From the NCBI RefSeq assembly GCF_001949125.1, contig NZ_MSTI01000039.1:1-58330 (forward strand): DNA of 58,330 bases. Reading direction: 5' to 3'. Shown one piece after another: positions 39,371 through 48,016 of the stretch (within the stretch, counting starts at the first letter, position 1; every line of letters starts with the position of its first letter). The notes under the pieces were generated by a model. That model was not told the DNA's origin, did no database searches, and was given only the letters and a program-made list of their open reading frames with translations. Source of the DNA: Deinococcus marmoris. GTDB taxonomy: Bacteria; Deinococcota; Deinococci; Deinococcales; Deinococcaceae. The position numbers were made by a program, and so were the translations under genes.

Positions 39371-39866
39371 CTCAGGAGTCGGTTGAGATGTTGCCGTCGT
39401 ACTTGGTCAGACTAGAATTCACCAAACATATTATGCCAAAGGCAGAATACCTTAAACAAATTTCAGTGCAAGTGAACAACGACATGGAGAGGCGACGGCC
39501 CCATCAGGAACAGATTGGAAAGGCCCTTGGGCGGCCTGAACGTTACGCAAAAAGCGGCCGTAAGGCCGTTGATCAGGAAGTCACCCGGTCATGCCACGTG
39601 TCAGGCAGGCTCTTATTACCCAGCAGGTTGTTGGGGTCACTTCAAGATCGATACTGGTGGCGAAGTCAAAGTCTCGCCTCTTCATCGGTAAACGCTGGTG
39701 GCGCAGTCACGAAAAATGCTGTTCTGCGAGACCGTCACCGGACTTCGCCACCAGTATCAAGATCCGCCCTACTACGCTAAGCCGAGATCGATGCTCAATC
39801 CCAGATCGCACGCATATGGGACTGAGCCGCTTGCCAACGTGACCCCTATTTCTCGGTCCACTCCGG
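39371..39866. other. Spacer with Tn3-type end remnant and MITE
   Basis: No intact gene is present. 39371-39632 is mixed sequence with the GHKL promoter. 39633-39781 is a Tn3-type end holding MITE copy 3. A short partly related sequence follows, before the resolvase fragment. Confidence 0.5.
39633..39781 (+). mobile_element. Tn3-type end carrying MITE copy 3 in inverted orientation
   Basis: GGGGTCACTTCAAGATC at 39633-39649 is followed by a 109-bp MITE (39650-39758), AAGATC, and CGCCCTACTACGCTAAG (39765-39781). The terminal repeat has the same direction as the one at 7265, but the MITE inside is inverted relative to copy 1. The transposon beyond is reduced to a resolvase fragment. Confidence 0.72.
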
Positions 39867-40094
39867 TTGCGACAAGCTGAGCAGTCTGGAGTGCATATGC
39901 TGGCTAATCCGGCACCCGCCGCTGGACAGGTTGGTGGTCGGCGACCCAAGCTGTCGCAGAGCCAGCGCGCCGAGTTGGTGCGTGGCGTTCGGGAAGAGCG
40001 ATACACCATGGCGCAGGCCGCCCGCTTGTTCGATGTCCACCCGGCCACCGTGAGCCGCTTGATGGCCCAGGTTCATGTTGCAGAGCGGTTGTGA
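39867..40094 (+). pseudogene. C-terminal fragment of a serine resolvase
   Basis: About 75 codons encode only a Hin-like HTH: GGRRPKLSQSQRAELVRG, then YTMAQAARLFDVHPATVSRLMAQ. The catalytic serine domain is missing. It follows the Tn3-type end at 39633, so it is what remains of a deleted transposon's tnpR. The frame begins at a TTG that is probably not a real start. Confidence 0.6.
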
Positions 40095-40166
40095 TGCACA
40101 GCCTTGAGTTGGGACAGCCGAACGCCCACAGGCTTCAGCGCGGGGAAGATGGTGGAAGAGGTTGAA

Positions 40167-40210
40167 CCACGATAGGAGCGGTTCGGATAACCTCACCGCT
40201 CCTATCGTGG
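40167..40210. terminator. Strong bidirectional hairpin
   Basis: CCACGATAGGAGCGGT at 40167-40182 and its exact inverse at 40195-40210 form a perfect 16-bp stem around a 12-nt loop. It lies between converging genes and just past the stop of the gene at 40221, so it is a good terminator candidate despite lacking a U tract. Confidence 0.6.
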
Positions 40211-40220
40211 CGGGATCCCT

Positions 40221-40457
40221 TCACGCCGCCAGGGGAGCGTCATCGTATGTGAGGCGGTAGACAGTGAGGATCGTTCCGTCCTGTACGACGAGGTTGATCG
40301 GCCCGGTGGCGTACAGGCGTGCGCCGCCGGGCAGTGTTCTGCGGAAGCGGGCGCTGCGGGCAATACGTGCCAGGCACTGACGCGCCCTGGTGTGGGAGAC
40401 GTTACCGGCGAAGCGTTCAATGTAACGGGTAATGGCGTGATCGCTGGGTACGTACAT
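40221..40457 (-). CDS. Small conserved-looking hypothetical protein
   Basis: The 78-residue protein is preceded by AGGAGG, a strong ribosome site. It has HAITRYIERFAG near the N terminus and a beta-rich end GARLYATGPINLVVQDGTILTVYRL, a shape like small RNase-type or RelE-like folds but not assigned. It is divergent from the restriction island across an AT-rich region with an inverted repeat, so it may be a controller or toxin of that locus. No antitoxin gene is visible beside it. Confidence 0.5.
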   Translation of the reverse strand: MYVPSDHAITRYIERFAGNVSHTRARQCLARIARSARFRRTLPGGARLYATGPINLVVQDGTILTVYRLTYDDAPLAA

Positions 40458-40497
40458 GGCGCCCTCCTAACTTTCAGTGCAATTACTCTAATACATT

Positions 40498-40569
40498 TTG
40501 CATTTTATGTCAAATGCATTTTTTATTCTTAGAGAGTTTGACAGACTTGAGATAAAATGCAACTATAGA
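40498..40569. promoter_or_regulatory. Divergent promoter with inverted repeat
   Basis: TTGCATTTTAT (40498-40508) and ATAAAATGCAA (40552-40562) are perfect 11-bp inverses. TTGACA at 40538-40543 and TATAGA at 40564-40569 lie close to the start at 40574, so a leaderless transcript is plausible. The repeat could bind a controller of the restriction island. Confidence 0.5.
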
Positions 40570-40573
40570 TGTC

Positions 40574-41164
40574 ATGAAAAGCAAGCGAGTTCCGATCGGT
40601 AAGCTTGGCACCCTAAGTCAGGGCGTGACCCTGACCAGGTACACGTCGGATGGTGGCCAAGAACGCCGCGTGCTCCAAGTCACCAACCTCACCGGCATAC
40701 ACGTTGAGCCCAAAGATGGGGATCGGTTCGAAAAATTTGATGATGTACGAATCGCAGACTTCCTCGCCAGGACAGGCCAGATACTCATTGCCTTGCGCAC
40801 CAGCTCTCTCAAAGCTTCGGTCGTTCCTGATGGCCTGAACGACGCGGTGATAAGCAACAATCTGACCGTTTTAGATGTCGACAGAGCGATAGCCCACCCT
40901 TACTTCGTGGCCGGCCTGCTACGCTCTGAGCTCATGCAGCGAGTGGTCGCCCCCATGTTTACGGGGAGCGTTATCCAGAACATTCCGCTCGCGAAGTTCA
41001 AAACTCTGGAGATCGTCCTGCCAGACCTCACCGAACAAGACGCCATTGCCGAAGCCATCGCTGCACAGGACGTGTATCGCGTCCAGACGCATAGGGTCAC
41101 GGAGTTGATGAGCGAGCGGATTGAGGCAGCCCTTCGCCCCTTCGTAATCAGCAGGAAGAGCTGA
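40574..41164 (+). CDS. Half-size HsdS-like specificity protein
   Basis: The 196-residue protein has one target-recognition-domain pattern: GKLGTLSQGVTLTRY, then RVLQVTNLTGIHVEPKDG, then GSVIQNIPLAKFKTLEIVLPDLTEQDAIAEAI as the conserved helix entry. A normal HsdS has two such halves, and the full one of this system is at 44136. As a single-domain protein it may dimerise or pair with the degenerate methylase subunit encoded 1 bp downstream. That pairing is inferred from gene order. Confidence 0.7.
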   Translation: MKSKRVPIGKLGTLSQGVTLTRYTSDGGQERRVLQVTNLTGIHVEPKDGDRFEKFDDVRIADFLARTGQILIALRTSSLKASVVPDGLNDAVISNNLTVLDVDRAIAHPYFVAGLLRSELMQRVVAPMFTGSVIQNIPLAKFKTLEIVLPDLTEQDAIAEAIAAQDVYRVQTHRVTELMSERIEAALRPFVISRKS

Positions 41165-41165
41165 A

Positions 41166-42536
41166 ATGCCCACTGACCTGATGCCGCTGATGAATGAGCT
41201 GCGCTCCTTCAAGAGCCTGAACGGGACGCAAGATCGTCTGCTCCTGCTGGGTGAAGTGCTGTTCCTACAGGCCGTAGAGTCCTTCTCTGAGGTCTATGCT
41301 CCCCTCGACTTCGTCATCGACACTGCGGACATGGCGGTTCTGAGGAGTACCCAAGCGAGTCCGTCCGACGTCAAAGGCAAGGTTGATGGCCTCCTGAAAC
41401 GCGTCGAGCTGCCGTCGCTTCCCACCGCTGGAGATCGGGTCAGCGCGCAGGAGCTCTCACGTCTCCTCCGTAGCGTCAACACCCTAGTCGAAACCCTGGC
41501 CCGCGATACCCACGGACTCCCCGGACTTCTTCAACTCGGCCAGGCCTATTCCGAGCTCATTGAACGGGACTACGGCAGGTCGGAGAGCTTGACGCCGCCT
41601 AAGAGCGTGAGTCAGCTGCTGGCTGAAGTCCTCGCCCCTGAGGACGGCATGACCGTGCTGGACCTCACCCCCGAGATGGGCGCGGCCCTGGTCGGCCTGA
41701 CCCGCTACATTCGCACCCATGACCGCGACCCGAATCGGGTGAAGTTCACGTACATTGCCCAAGGGGCGGCGGCTAGGATCACCGCTCTTCATCTGCTCCT
41801 CAACGGCGTCATAAGCTTCAAGCCCCAGACCGTCGATCTGCTCGCCGAACCTGACTTGATCTTTTGCGACGCCGACCGTGTCGTGGCAACGCCACCCACC
41901 GGATCTCGTTTGCAGGACACCATTCGGTGGCCAGACGATGACCATGGCCTGCTGTTCTCACCAAGGAAGTGGCCCAGGACAGCAGAGTGGCATCACATCC
42001 TGGTAGGCATGAGTCACCTCAAAGCTGGCGGGCGCGCCGCATTCCTGATCCCCTACGGACCGCTCTTTCGCATGGGCTCGGAAGCCGATACGCGTCAGGA
42101 CATTGCGGCGGCCGGGTGGCTGCACAGCGTGACGGCTCTGCCAAGCGGCCTCTTCGCTTACACCAACCTGTACTTTGCTCTTACTGTCTTTGAGCGTCCC
42201 AGCGCCGCAAAAACGGCATACACCGACATCCAGTTCATTGATGCCACTCAGCTGGGAGTACGTGACGGACGGCAGCAAACTCTTCCCACTGCCGCCATCG
42301 AGCTGCTCGCCGACGTTATCAACGAGCGCACTGAACGGCCCGGGTTGGCCACTCTCGTCTCTCGTCTCGACGTACACGCCAATGACGACAACTGGCAGCC
42401 CAACCAGTACTTCGAGCAAGAGCTGCAACAGGGCCGCTCCCTTGAGGAGATCACGCTGGAGCTCGAGCAGGCCATCGCGGACGTCGCAATCGTCGAGCAG
42501 CGTGCCATAACTGCCCTCGCCGCCCTTCCCAGATGA
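41166..42536 (+). CDS. Degenerate HsdM-like protein
   Basis: The 456-residue protein follows the HsdM plan: an N-terminal helical domain, then a Rossmann-type methylase region. Its motifs are altered. Motif I reads VLDLTPEMGAALV instead of the usual Asp-Pro-Cys-Gly type, and the catalytic NPPF position reads ATPPTGS. It is therefore unlikely to methylate DNA. It sits between the half-size S protein and the intact HsdM gene, overlapping the latter by 4 bp (ATGA). It may act as a scaffold or DNA-binding partner. Confidence 0.65.
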   Translation: MPTDLMPLMNELRSFKSLNGTQDRLLLLGEVLFLQAVESFSEVYAPLDFVIDTADMAVLRSTQASPSDVKGKVDGLLKRVELPSLPTAGDRVSAQELSRLLRSVNTLVETLARDTHGLPGLLQLGQAYSELIERDYGRSESLTPPKSVSQLLAEVLAPEDGMTVLDLTPEMGAALVGLTRYIRTHDRDPNRVKFTYIAQGAAARITALHLLLNGVISFKPQTVDLLAEPDLIFCDADRVVATPPTGSRLQDTIRWPDDDHGLLFSPRKWPRTAEWHHILVGMSHLKAGGRAAFLIPYGPLFRMGSEADTRQDIAAAGWLHSVTALPSGLFAYTNLYFALTVFERPSAAKTAYTDIQFIDATQLGVRDGRQQTLPTAAIELLADVINERTERPGLATLVSRLDVHANDDNWQPNQYFEQELQQGRSLEEITLELEQAIADVAIVEQRAITALAALPR

Positions 42537-44071
42537 CCGACCTGGAGTCCACTGATATGACCCAACACATTGAGCAGTCTGAAATCAACGGCATCCTCTG
42601 GTCCGCATGTGACACGTTCCGAGGCACCGTCGACCCCTCTGAGTACAAGAACTACCTGCTAACTATGCTGTTTGTGAAGTACATCAGTGACGTCTGGCAG
42701 GACCATTACGACACCCTCAAGGATGAGTACGGCGACGACGAGGAACGCATCCGCCGCCGCCTGGAACGCGAGCGCTTCGTGATGCCGCCCGGCTCACTCT
42801 TCAAGGATTTGTACGCGCAGCGCACCGCCGACAACCTCGGGGAGATCATTGACCAGGCACTCCTCGCCATCGAGGACGCCAACAAGGCCAAGCTCTCCGG
42901 CGTGTTCCGCAACATCAGCTTCAACAGCGAGGCCGCCCTCGGACAGACGAAGCAGCGCAACGTGCGCCTCAAGCTCCTCCTCGAGGACTTCAACCATCCG
43001 AAGCTCGACTTGCGCCCAAGCCGCATCGGGAACAAGGATGTCATCGGCAACGCCTACGAGTACCTGATCTCCCGCTTCGCAGCCGGCGCCGGCAAGAAGG
43101 CCGGGGAGTTCTACACGCCGCCCGAGGTCAGCGAGCTGATGGCCCGCCTGATGGATCCGCAGCCTGGGGAGCGCATCTATGACCCGACGTGCGGGAGCGC
43201 CTCACTACTCATCAAGTGCGCCCAGTGGGTGCAGAGTCACGGGAGCCGCGACTACGCCATCTACGGGCAGGAGCAGAACGGCTCTACCTTCGCCCTCGCG
43301 CGGATGAACATGTTCCTGCACGACGTCGACGAAGCCCGGATCGAATGGGGGGACACCATTCGCAACCCGCTGCACCTCGAGAACGACCGGCTGATGAAGT
43401 TTGAGGTGGTCGTCGCCAACCCGCCGTTCAGCCTCGATAAGTGGGGTGCGGACGACGTAACCAAAGATCAGCATGGGCGCTTCACGCGGGGTCTCCCGCC
43501 GAAGAGCAAGGGTGACTATGCATTCATCTCGCACATGATCAGCAGCCTGACCGAGGTGAACAGCCGCATGGTGGTTGTCGTGCCGCACGGCGTCCTGTTC
43601 CGGGGCGGTGCGGAAGGCAAGATCCGCGCGTCGCTGATTGAGGACGGGTTGCTGGATGCAGTGATCGGCCTGCCCACCAATCTGTTCTTCGGCACGGGGA
43701 TCCCAGCCGCGCTGTTGGTCTTCCAGAAAGGCAAGAAGCAGGATGACGTGCTATTCATCGACGCCAGCCGCGAGTTTTCTGCCGGGAAGAATCAGAATAA
43801 CTTAGGGAAGAGCAACATTCAAAGGATTTTGGACACGTACCATGCTCGCGCCGACGTTATCAAATACGCCCGCACTGTTCCACTGACTGAACTGGCAGAC
43901 AACGATTACAACCTGAATATTCCACGGTATGTCGAGACAAGCGAAGACATAGAGCAGATCGATGTATCTGCTCTGCAAAACGATATCGACGATCTCGAGC
44001 GACAGTGGCAGCAAGCAAGGGCACGCATGCAAGTGCATATGCTCGCGTTAGATTTAAGAGGGGCTGAATGA
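42533..44071 (+). CDS. hsdM: Type I restriction-modification methylase subunit HsdM
   Basis: The 512-residue protein has the HsdM N-terminal domain (SEINGILWSACDTFRGTVDPSEYKNYLL), SAM-binding motif I (DPTCGSASLLIKCA) and catalytic NPPF in VVVANPPFSLDKWG, followed by PHGVLFRGGAEGKIR. All key residues are intact. It methylates adenine at the site chosen by HsdS and is part of the restriction complex with HsdR at 48667. It overlaps the preceding gene by ATGA, with a second possible start at 42557. The sequence becomes slightly AT-richer near its end. Confidence 0.93.
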   Translation: MTDLESTDMTQHIEQSEINGILWSACDTFRGTVDPSEYKNYLLTMLFVKYISDVWQDHYDTLKDEYGDDEERIRRRLERERFVMPPGSLFKDLYAQRTADNLGEIIDQALLAIEDANKAKLSGVFRNISFNSEAALGQTKQRNVRLKLLLEDFNHPKLDLRPSRIGNKDVIGNAYEYLISRFAAGAGKKAGEFYTPPEVSELMARLMDPQPGERIYDPTCGSASLLIKCAQWVQSHGSRDYAIYGQEQNGSTFALARMNMFLHDVDEARIEWGDTIRNPLHLENDRLMKFEVVVANPPFSLDKWGADDVTKDQHGRFTRGLPPKSKGDYAFISHMISSLTEVNSRMVVVVPHGVLFRGGAEGKIRASLIEDGLLDAVIGLPTNLFFGTGIPAALLVFQKGKKQDDVLFIDASREFSAGKNQNNLGKSNIQRILDTYHARADVIKYARTVPLTELADNDYNLNIPRYVETSEDIEQIDVSALQNDIDDLERQWQQARARMQVHMLALDLRGAE

Positions 44072-44135
44072 TCTACTCCCTTCTTATTATTGCTCAGAGC
44101 ATTCGTTCAACGTTTACCGCCATCCGGAAGCGATC

Positions 44136-45356
44136 ATGAGCGAGAGCACTGTGCGACGACGAGTCTCGGAGATGGGTTTTGTTCAAGGTGGAAGGCAGCG
44201 GTCGCCACATCTTACGCAAGGTAACATGACGCCTTACCTCCGCGTTGCAAATGTTTTCGATGGATTTATAGATATATCAGATGTTCTGGAGATGCCATTC
44301 ACTGACGCCGAATACAAACGTTACGAACTAAAGACTGGGGATTTGCTTCTTAACGAAGGCCAAAGCCTTGGACTTGTGGGAAGATGTGCTAAGTATGAAG
44401 GCGCCCCTGAAAACTGCTGCTTTCAGAACACATTGGTGCGGTTTCAGGCAGGTCCAGAATGTGAAACCAACTATGCATATCAGTTATTTAGATGGTGCCA
44501 AGTGTCTGGGGTATTTGCCAAGATCGCAACTAAGACCAACTCAATCGCTCATCTCGGTTCGACGCGATTTGGTGACCTTGAACTTTACTTTCCTCCTCTT
44601 CCCGAACAACGCCGTATCGCTTCAATCCTTTATCAGTGGGACGACTCTCTCTCCGTCCTGACACAGTTGATCAACGCGAAGCGGCAGCAGAAGCGCGGGC
44701 TGGCCGAACAGCTCCTGACAGGGAAGCGTAGATTGCCAGGGTTTAAGGAGGAATGGGAGAAAACGACGATGGGATCTGTCTTCTCCCGTATCACACGTAA
44801 AAACACCGAGGGAAACGACCATGCCCTGACCATTTCCGGCGTACACGGCCTGATCGATCAGCGGGAGTTCTTCAACAAGCGCGTTGCGGCGAACGACCTG
44901 TCCGGGTACTACCTCCTCCGGCACGGCGAATTCGCCTATAACAAGAGCTACTCGACCGGATACGACTACGGGGCCATCAAGCGCCTCAACCGTTACGACG
45001 CTGGCGTCGTTTCCACGCTGTATATCTGCTTTGGGTTGAAACGAGAAGATGCGGTGAGCGACTTCTACGAGCACTTCTTCGAAGCCAACCTGCTCAACGA
45101 GGGCATCGCAGGCATTGCACAGGAAGGCGCTCGCAACCATGGACTCCTGAACGTTTCCGTCGTTGATTTCTTCGAACTGCCGATCATATTCCCACCGGCG
45201 TCGGAGCAGCGGGCCATTGCCGCTGTTCTTACTACACTCGACACCGAGATAGCTGCTCTCGAAGCCCTTAAGGCCAAGGTGGCCGAGCAGAAGCGTGGAT
45301 TGATGGACGCCCTGCTCACCGGACAGGTACGGGTCAAGTGCGAGGAAACATCGTGA
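44136..45356 (+). CDS. hsdS: Type I specificity subunit HsdS
   Basis: The 406-residue protein has two target-recognition domains. Each is followed by a conserved helix: LPPEQRRIASIL-type (FPPLPEQRRIASILYQWDD) after the first and FPPASEQRAIAAVLTTLDTEIAALEALKAKV after the second. Each half sets one part of a bipartite target. The first recognition domain (about 44200-44580) is more AT-rich than the second, which suggests domain exchange from another source. It lies 64 bp after HsdM. Specificity cannot be told from sequence alone. Confidence 0.9.
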   Translation: MSESTVRRRVSEMGFVQGGRQRSPHLTQGNMTPYLRVANVFDGFIDISDVLEMPFTDAEYKRYELKTGDLLLNEGQSLGLVGRCAKYEGAPENCCFQNTLVRFQAGPECETNYAYQLFRWCQVSGVFAKIATKTNSIAHLGSTRFGDLELYFPPLPEQRRIASILYQWDDSLSVLTQLINAKRQQKRGLAEQLLTGKRRLPGFKEEWEKTTMGSVFSRITRKNTEGNDHALTISGVHGLIDQREFFNKRVAANDLSGYYLLRHGEFAYNKSYSTGYDYGAIKRLNRYDAGVVSTLYICFGLKREDAVSDFYEHFFEANLLNEGIAGIAQEGARNHGLLNVSVVDFFELPIIFPPASEQRAIAAVLTTLDTEIAALEALKAKVAEQKRGLMDALLTGQVRVKCEETS

Positions 45357-46291
45357 GCTATTGGAAGGTCATGTTGGGCAAGGGCAGCCTGTTTGCCCCT
45401 CAGGCCCTGGCCGGCGGATTCATCGGCATCGATGACGGTATCGGGCTCAACATGACGCCGCTGCTCGATCTGCCCGAGCCTGATTTCCGGGCCGAGGTGC
45501 GGTCCAGACTCGAGACCGCCAATCCCAGCGCTTCACGGGGAACGCTCAGTCAGTACGCCACGACGCTCTGGCGTGTCGCACAAGGCATCCAGGTGGACGA
45601 TCAGGTTCTCTCGCCCACGGGCACGCCGGGGCAAGTCCGGCTCGGGCGCGTGACCGGCGAGTACCACTACGTCCCTGGGGAGCCGCTGCCACATCGGCGG
45701 AGCGTGACCTAGGAACCGGGCGTCATCCAGCGCTCGGACATGAGCGTGCCGCTGCGGAACTCTTCGGGTGGCATCACGACCATCATCGACCTGACCGGGT
45801 ACGGGCCGGAGATCGCGGCGCTGGCCGGAACGGTGGCGCCGGGGGGACCTTCCGTCACTCCCGCCGATACGGATCCTGGCTTCCCGATGGAAAAGGAGTT
45901 GGAGAACTTCCTGGTCACGAACTGGGCAGCCACCGACCTCGGTGCCCACTACGACCTGTACCCGGACGAGGACGGCGCGCCGATCGGACAGCAGTACCAG
46001 ACGGCGACGGGGCCGATCGACATCCTGGCCGTGAAGAAGGACGGCACGGAACTGCTGGTCATCGAGCTCAAGCGCGGAGCGGCCACCGACCGGACCGTGG
46101 GGCAGATCCAGCGGTACATGGGCTACATCAAGCAGGAGGTGGCGGAGCCCAGTCAGAAAGTGCGCGGCCTGATCATCGCCCTAGAGGACGACGTCAAGCT
46201 CCAGTACGCCCTGGCGGTCGCGCCCGACATCAGCTTCTACCGGTACAAGGTCAGCTTCAAGCTGAACCACACGGGTGGGCTGACGCTCTGA
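45353..46291 (+). pseudogene. NucS/Mrr-like restriction nuclease interrupted by TAG
   Basis: A GTG start overlaps the HsdS stop (GTGA), with GAGGA upstream. The first 119 codons give an N-terminal reader-like domain (SYWKVMLGKGS through VTGEYHYVPG). An in-frame TAG at 45710-45712 follows, then the same frame continues to 46291 with a NucS-type nuclease domain (GPIDILAVKKDGTELLVIELKRG). Changing the TAG to TGG (Trp) would restore a 312-codon gene. It is likely a recent nonsense mutation. Sequencing error or readthrough remain possible. A separate start at 45740 might still give the nuclease part. Confidence 0.72.
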
Positions 46292-46359
46292 GCGCGGTGC
46301 AGGAGGACCCTCTACTGCAGGTAACTAGCGGTGGCCCCGGTGTCGATTCTCCGCTCCCT

Positions 46360-47205
46360 TCAGCGGGGTTGGCACGCGTCCAGGAAGCGCTGGACGGCGG
46401 CAACAGTCTCATCCATGTCGGTCACCGGGTGGTCGATCTCGGTGGCCATGGCCTGGTATGGACCGCGCCAGTCTGCAGGCGGATCTGGAACCACAGACGG
46501 AAGGGTATGCGAGGCGTACCTCGTGAACACGCCGTCCAGCACGAGCCACACCTCCCGGCTGGGCTGGAGCTGGAGCTCGGTGACGATCAAACTCAGGTCG
46601 AGCAGGTCCTTCACTCGGGTCTGTCCGCCCCCAGGCCGCGGGCGCGTGTAGGCATGCAGTTTCTCTGCGAAGTGCTCGGGGAGCGGGTAGATGGGGAAAG
46701 TCGTGGGCGGCAGGCCGGCGAAGGAGACGTCCACCTGGGGTGGCAGGCGATCGAGCGTGGTGTGGACGATGTCACCCTGACCGACATCAACAAGAAAGGT
46801 AGTGAAGGGTTGATTGCTGTCGAGGCGCGCGGTGACGCGAAACCGCTGGCCGCCCTCCGGGGGACCCGCCAGCGCTCCACGTTCCGGGACTTCGACGACA
46901 AAGCGGAAGTGGTCGGCCAGATCCAGTTCCGCTGCGTCCTGCAGCACCTCGAGGAGGTCGCCGCCTCCAGGCGCGTTGAAATCGAGATCCTTGGTCGCAC
47001 GCGCCCGGCCGCCCAGGCGCAGTTCCAGGGCGTAGCCGCCCTTAAGCACCCAGGCCTCGCCCACCACCCCAAACAGCCGGTTCAGGAAGCGCTCGTAGGC
47101 CAATTGGCGCTGCAGGCGGGCCAGATCCATGCCTTCCCGCGTCGCCCGGGCACGCAGGTGCGAAGTCAGTGCGTTGCGAAAGGCCCTCGGTGACGCGTAC
47201 TTCAT
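46360..47205 (-). CDS. AbiEii-like nucleotidyltransferase toxin
   Basis: The 281-residue protein has the AbiEii/AbiGii pattern: FGVVGEAWVLKGGYALELRLGGRARATKDLDFN holds the nucleotidyltransferase GG and Asp-x-Asp residues, with FPIYPLPEHFAEKLHAY further on. These toxins transfer nucleotides to targets such as tRNA and act in type IV toxin-antitoxin systems that cause abortive infection. Its ATG overlaps the antitoxin stop by 4 bp. It is an insertion in the restriction island on the opposite strand. Confidence 0.88.
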   Translation of the reverse strand: MKYASPRAFRNALTSHLRARATREGMDLARLQRQLAYERFLNRLFGVVGEAWVLKGGYALELRLGGRARATKDLDFNAPGGGDLLEVLQDAAELDLADHFRFVVEVPERGALAGPPEGGQRFRVTARLDSNQPFTTFLVDVGQGDIVHTTLDRLPPQVDVSFAGLPPTTFPIYPLPEHFAEKLHAYTRPRPGGGQTRVKDLLDLSLIVTELQLQPSREVWLVLDGVFTRYASHTLPSVVPDPPADWRGPYQAMATEIDHPVTDMDETVAAVQRFLDACQPR

Positions 47206-47822
47206 ATGGCCTCCAGCGCCACCAGGAGCCGCCGACGCGCCTGGTCCAGTTTTTCTGCGCTCAGCCGGCGCTCCAGCGTGCTGCGCCGGATCACGCCCCG
47301 GTTCAGCGCCTCGTGCAGGGCGCGGTGGAGATGTTCGGGACTGAGGTCGCTCCCTGCCAGATCCACGAGGGTGCGCAGCGGGGCGGTCAACTGGAAGCCC
47401 GAGGCGTGTTCCAAGTCGCCCGGTGGGACGATGCCAGTGTGCAGCACCACGCCCCTGGGTGGTGGCTTGCGAAACCCTGGAGGCACGATCAGATGGATGC
47501 GGCTGGGCATCAAATCGCTCAGCTCGTGCAGGGCCAGGGCCGTCTCATACCCGATGACGGCCTGCGGCGTTCCCTCCCGATTGCGGCTCCACAGGCTGAG
47601 CTCGACGTACTGCGGATGAGGGGGCACCGGGTAGTGGCGCAGCCGGTAGATTCCGGCGGAAACCCGCTGCCAGTGGCTGCCCTTTGCGTGGTAGGCCTGC
47701 AGCTGCGCCGAGTACCCCGCCTCACGGGCCTGCTGCGCCGTGAAGTAGCCGCCCTGTTCATCGGCCACCTCGAACAGGGCGTCTTCGCGCGGCCGAGGTG
47801 GTGGCGCTGGATGTCCATCCAT
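47202..47822 (-). CDS. AbiEi-like antitoxin/repressor
   Basis: The 206-residue protein has an N-terminal winged-helix domain (LFEVADEQGGYFTAQQAREAGYSAQLQAYHAKGSHWQRVSAGIYRLRHYP) and a C-terminal domain with VIGYETALALHELSDLMPSRIHLIVPPG. That is the AbiEi layout. It counters the toxin without direct binding in known type IV systems and represses its own promoter. A strong inverted repeat lies just upstream at 47844-47878. The pair is co-transcribed, antitoxin first. Confidence 0.87.
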   Translation of the reverse strand: MDGHPAPPPRPREDALFEVADEQGGYFTAQQAREAGYSAQLQAYHAKGSHWQRVSAGIYRLRHYPVPPHPQYVELSLWSRNREGTPQAVIGYETALALHELSDLMPSRIHLIVPPGFRKPPPRGVVLHTGIVPPGDLEHASGFQLTAPLRTLVDLAGSDLSPEHLHRALHEALNRGVIRRSTLERRLSAEKLDQARRRLLVALEAI

Positions 47823-47843
47823 ACGCTCATAATAGCAGGATTA

Positions 47844-47878
47844 TGCAAAAAACTAAAATATTCTTTTAGTTTTTTGCA
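47844..47878. promoter_or_regulatory. AbiE operator inverted repeat
   Basis: TGCAAAAAACTAAAA and its exact inverse are perfect 15-bp arms around TATTC, beginning 22 bp before the antitoxin ATG. AbiEi proteins are known to bind inverted repeats in their promoter, so this is the expected operator. The repeat might also act as a terminator hairpin. Confidence 0.7.
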
Positions 47879-48016
47879 ACAGAGCGTTCCTCTGCCCGCC
47901 TTCAGTTCGGGCCTACCGGCCAAGCGGGCTTGAGCTGCAGTTGGCACAACTACAGGCTCGCGGCTGCTTCCTGCACGCTACCCTGAAGGTCTTCCCACCC
48001 CTGAAGAGGCGAACCC

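Noticed and set aside
39841..39848. Inverted Tn3-type end GGGGTCAC on the minus strand
   Set aside because: Only eight bases match and the rest does not continue as a 38-bp terminal repeat.
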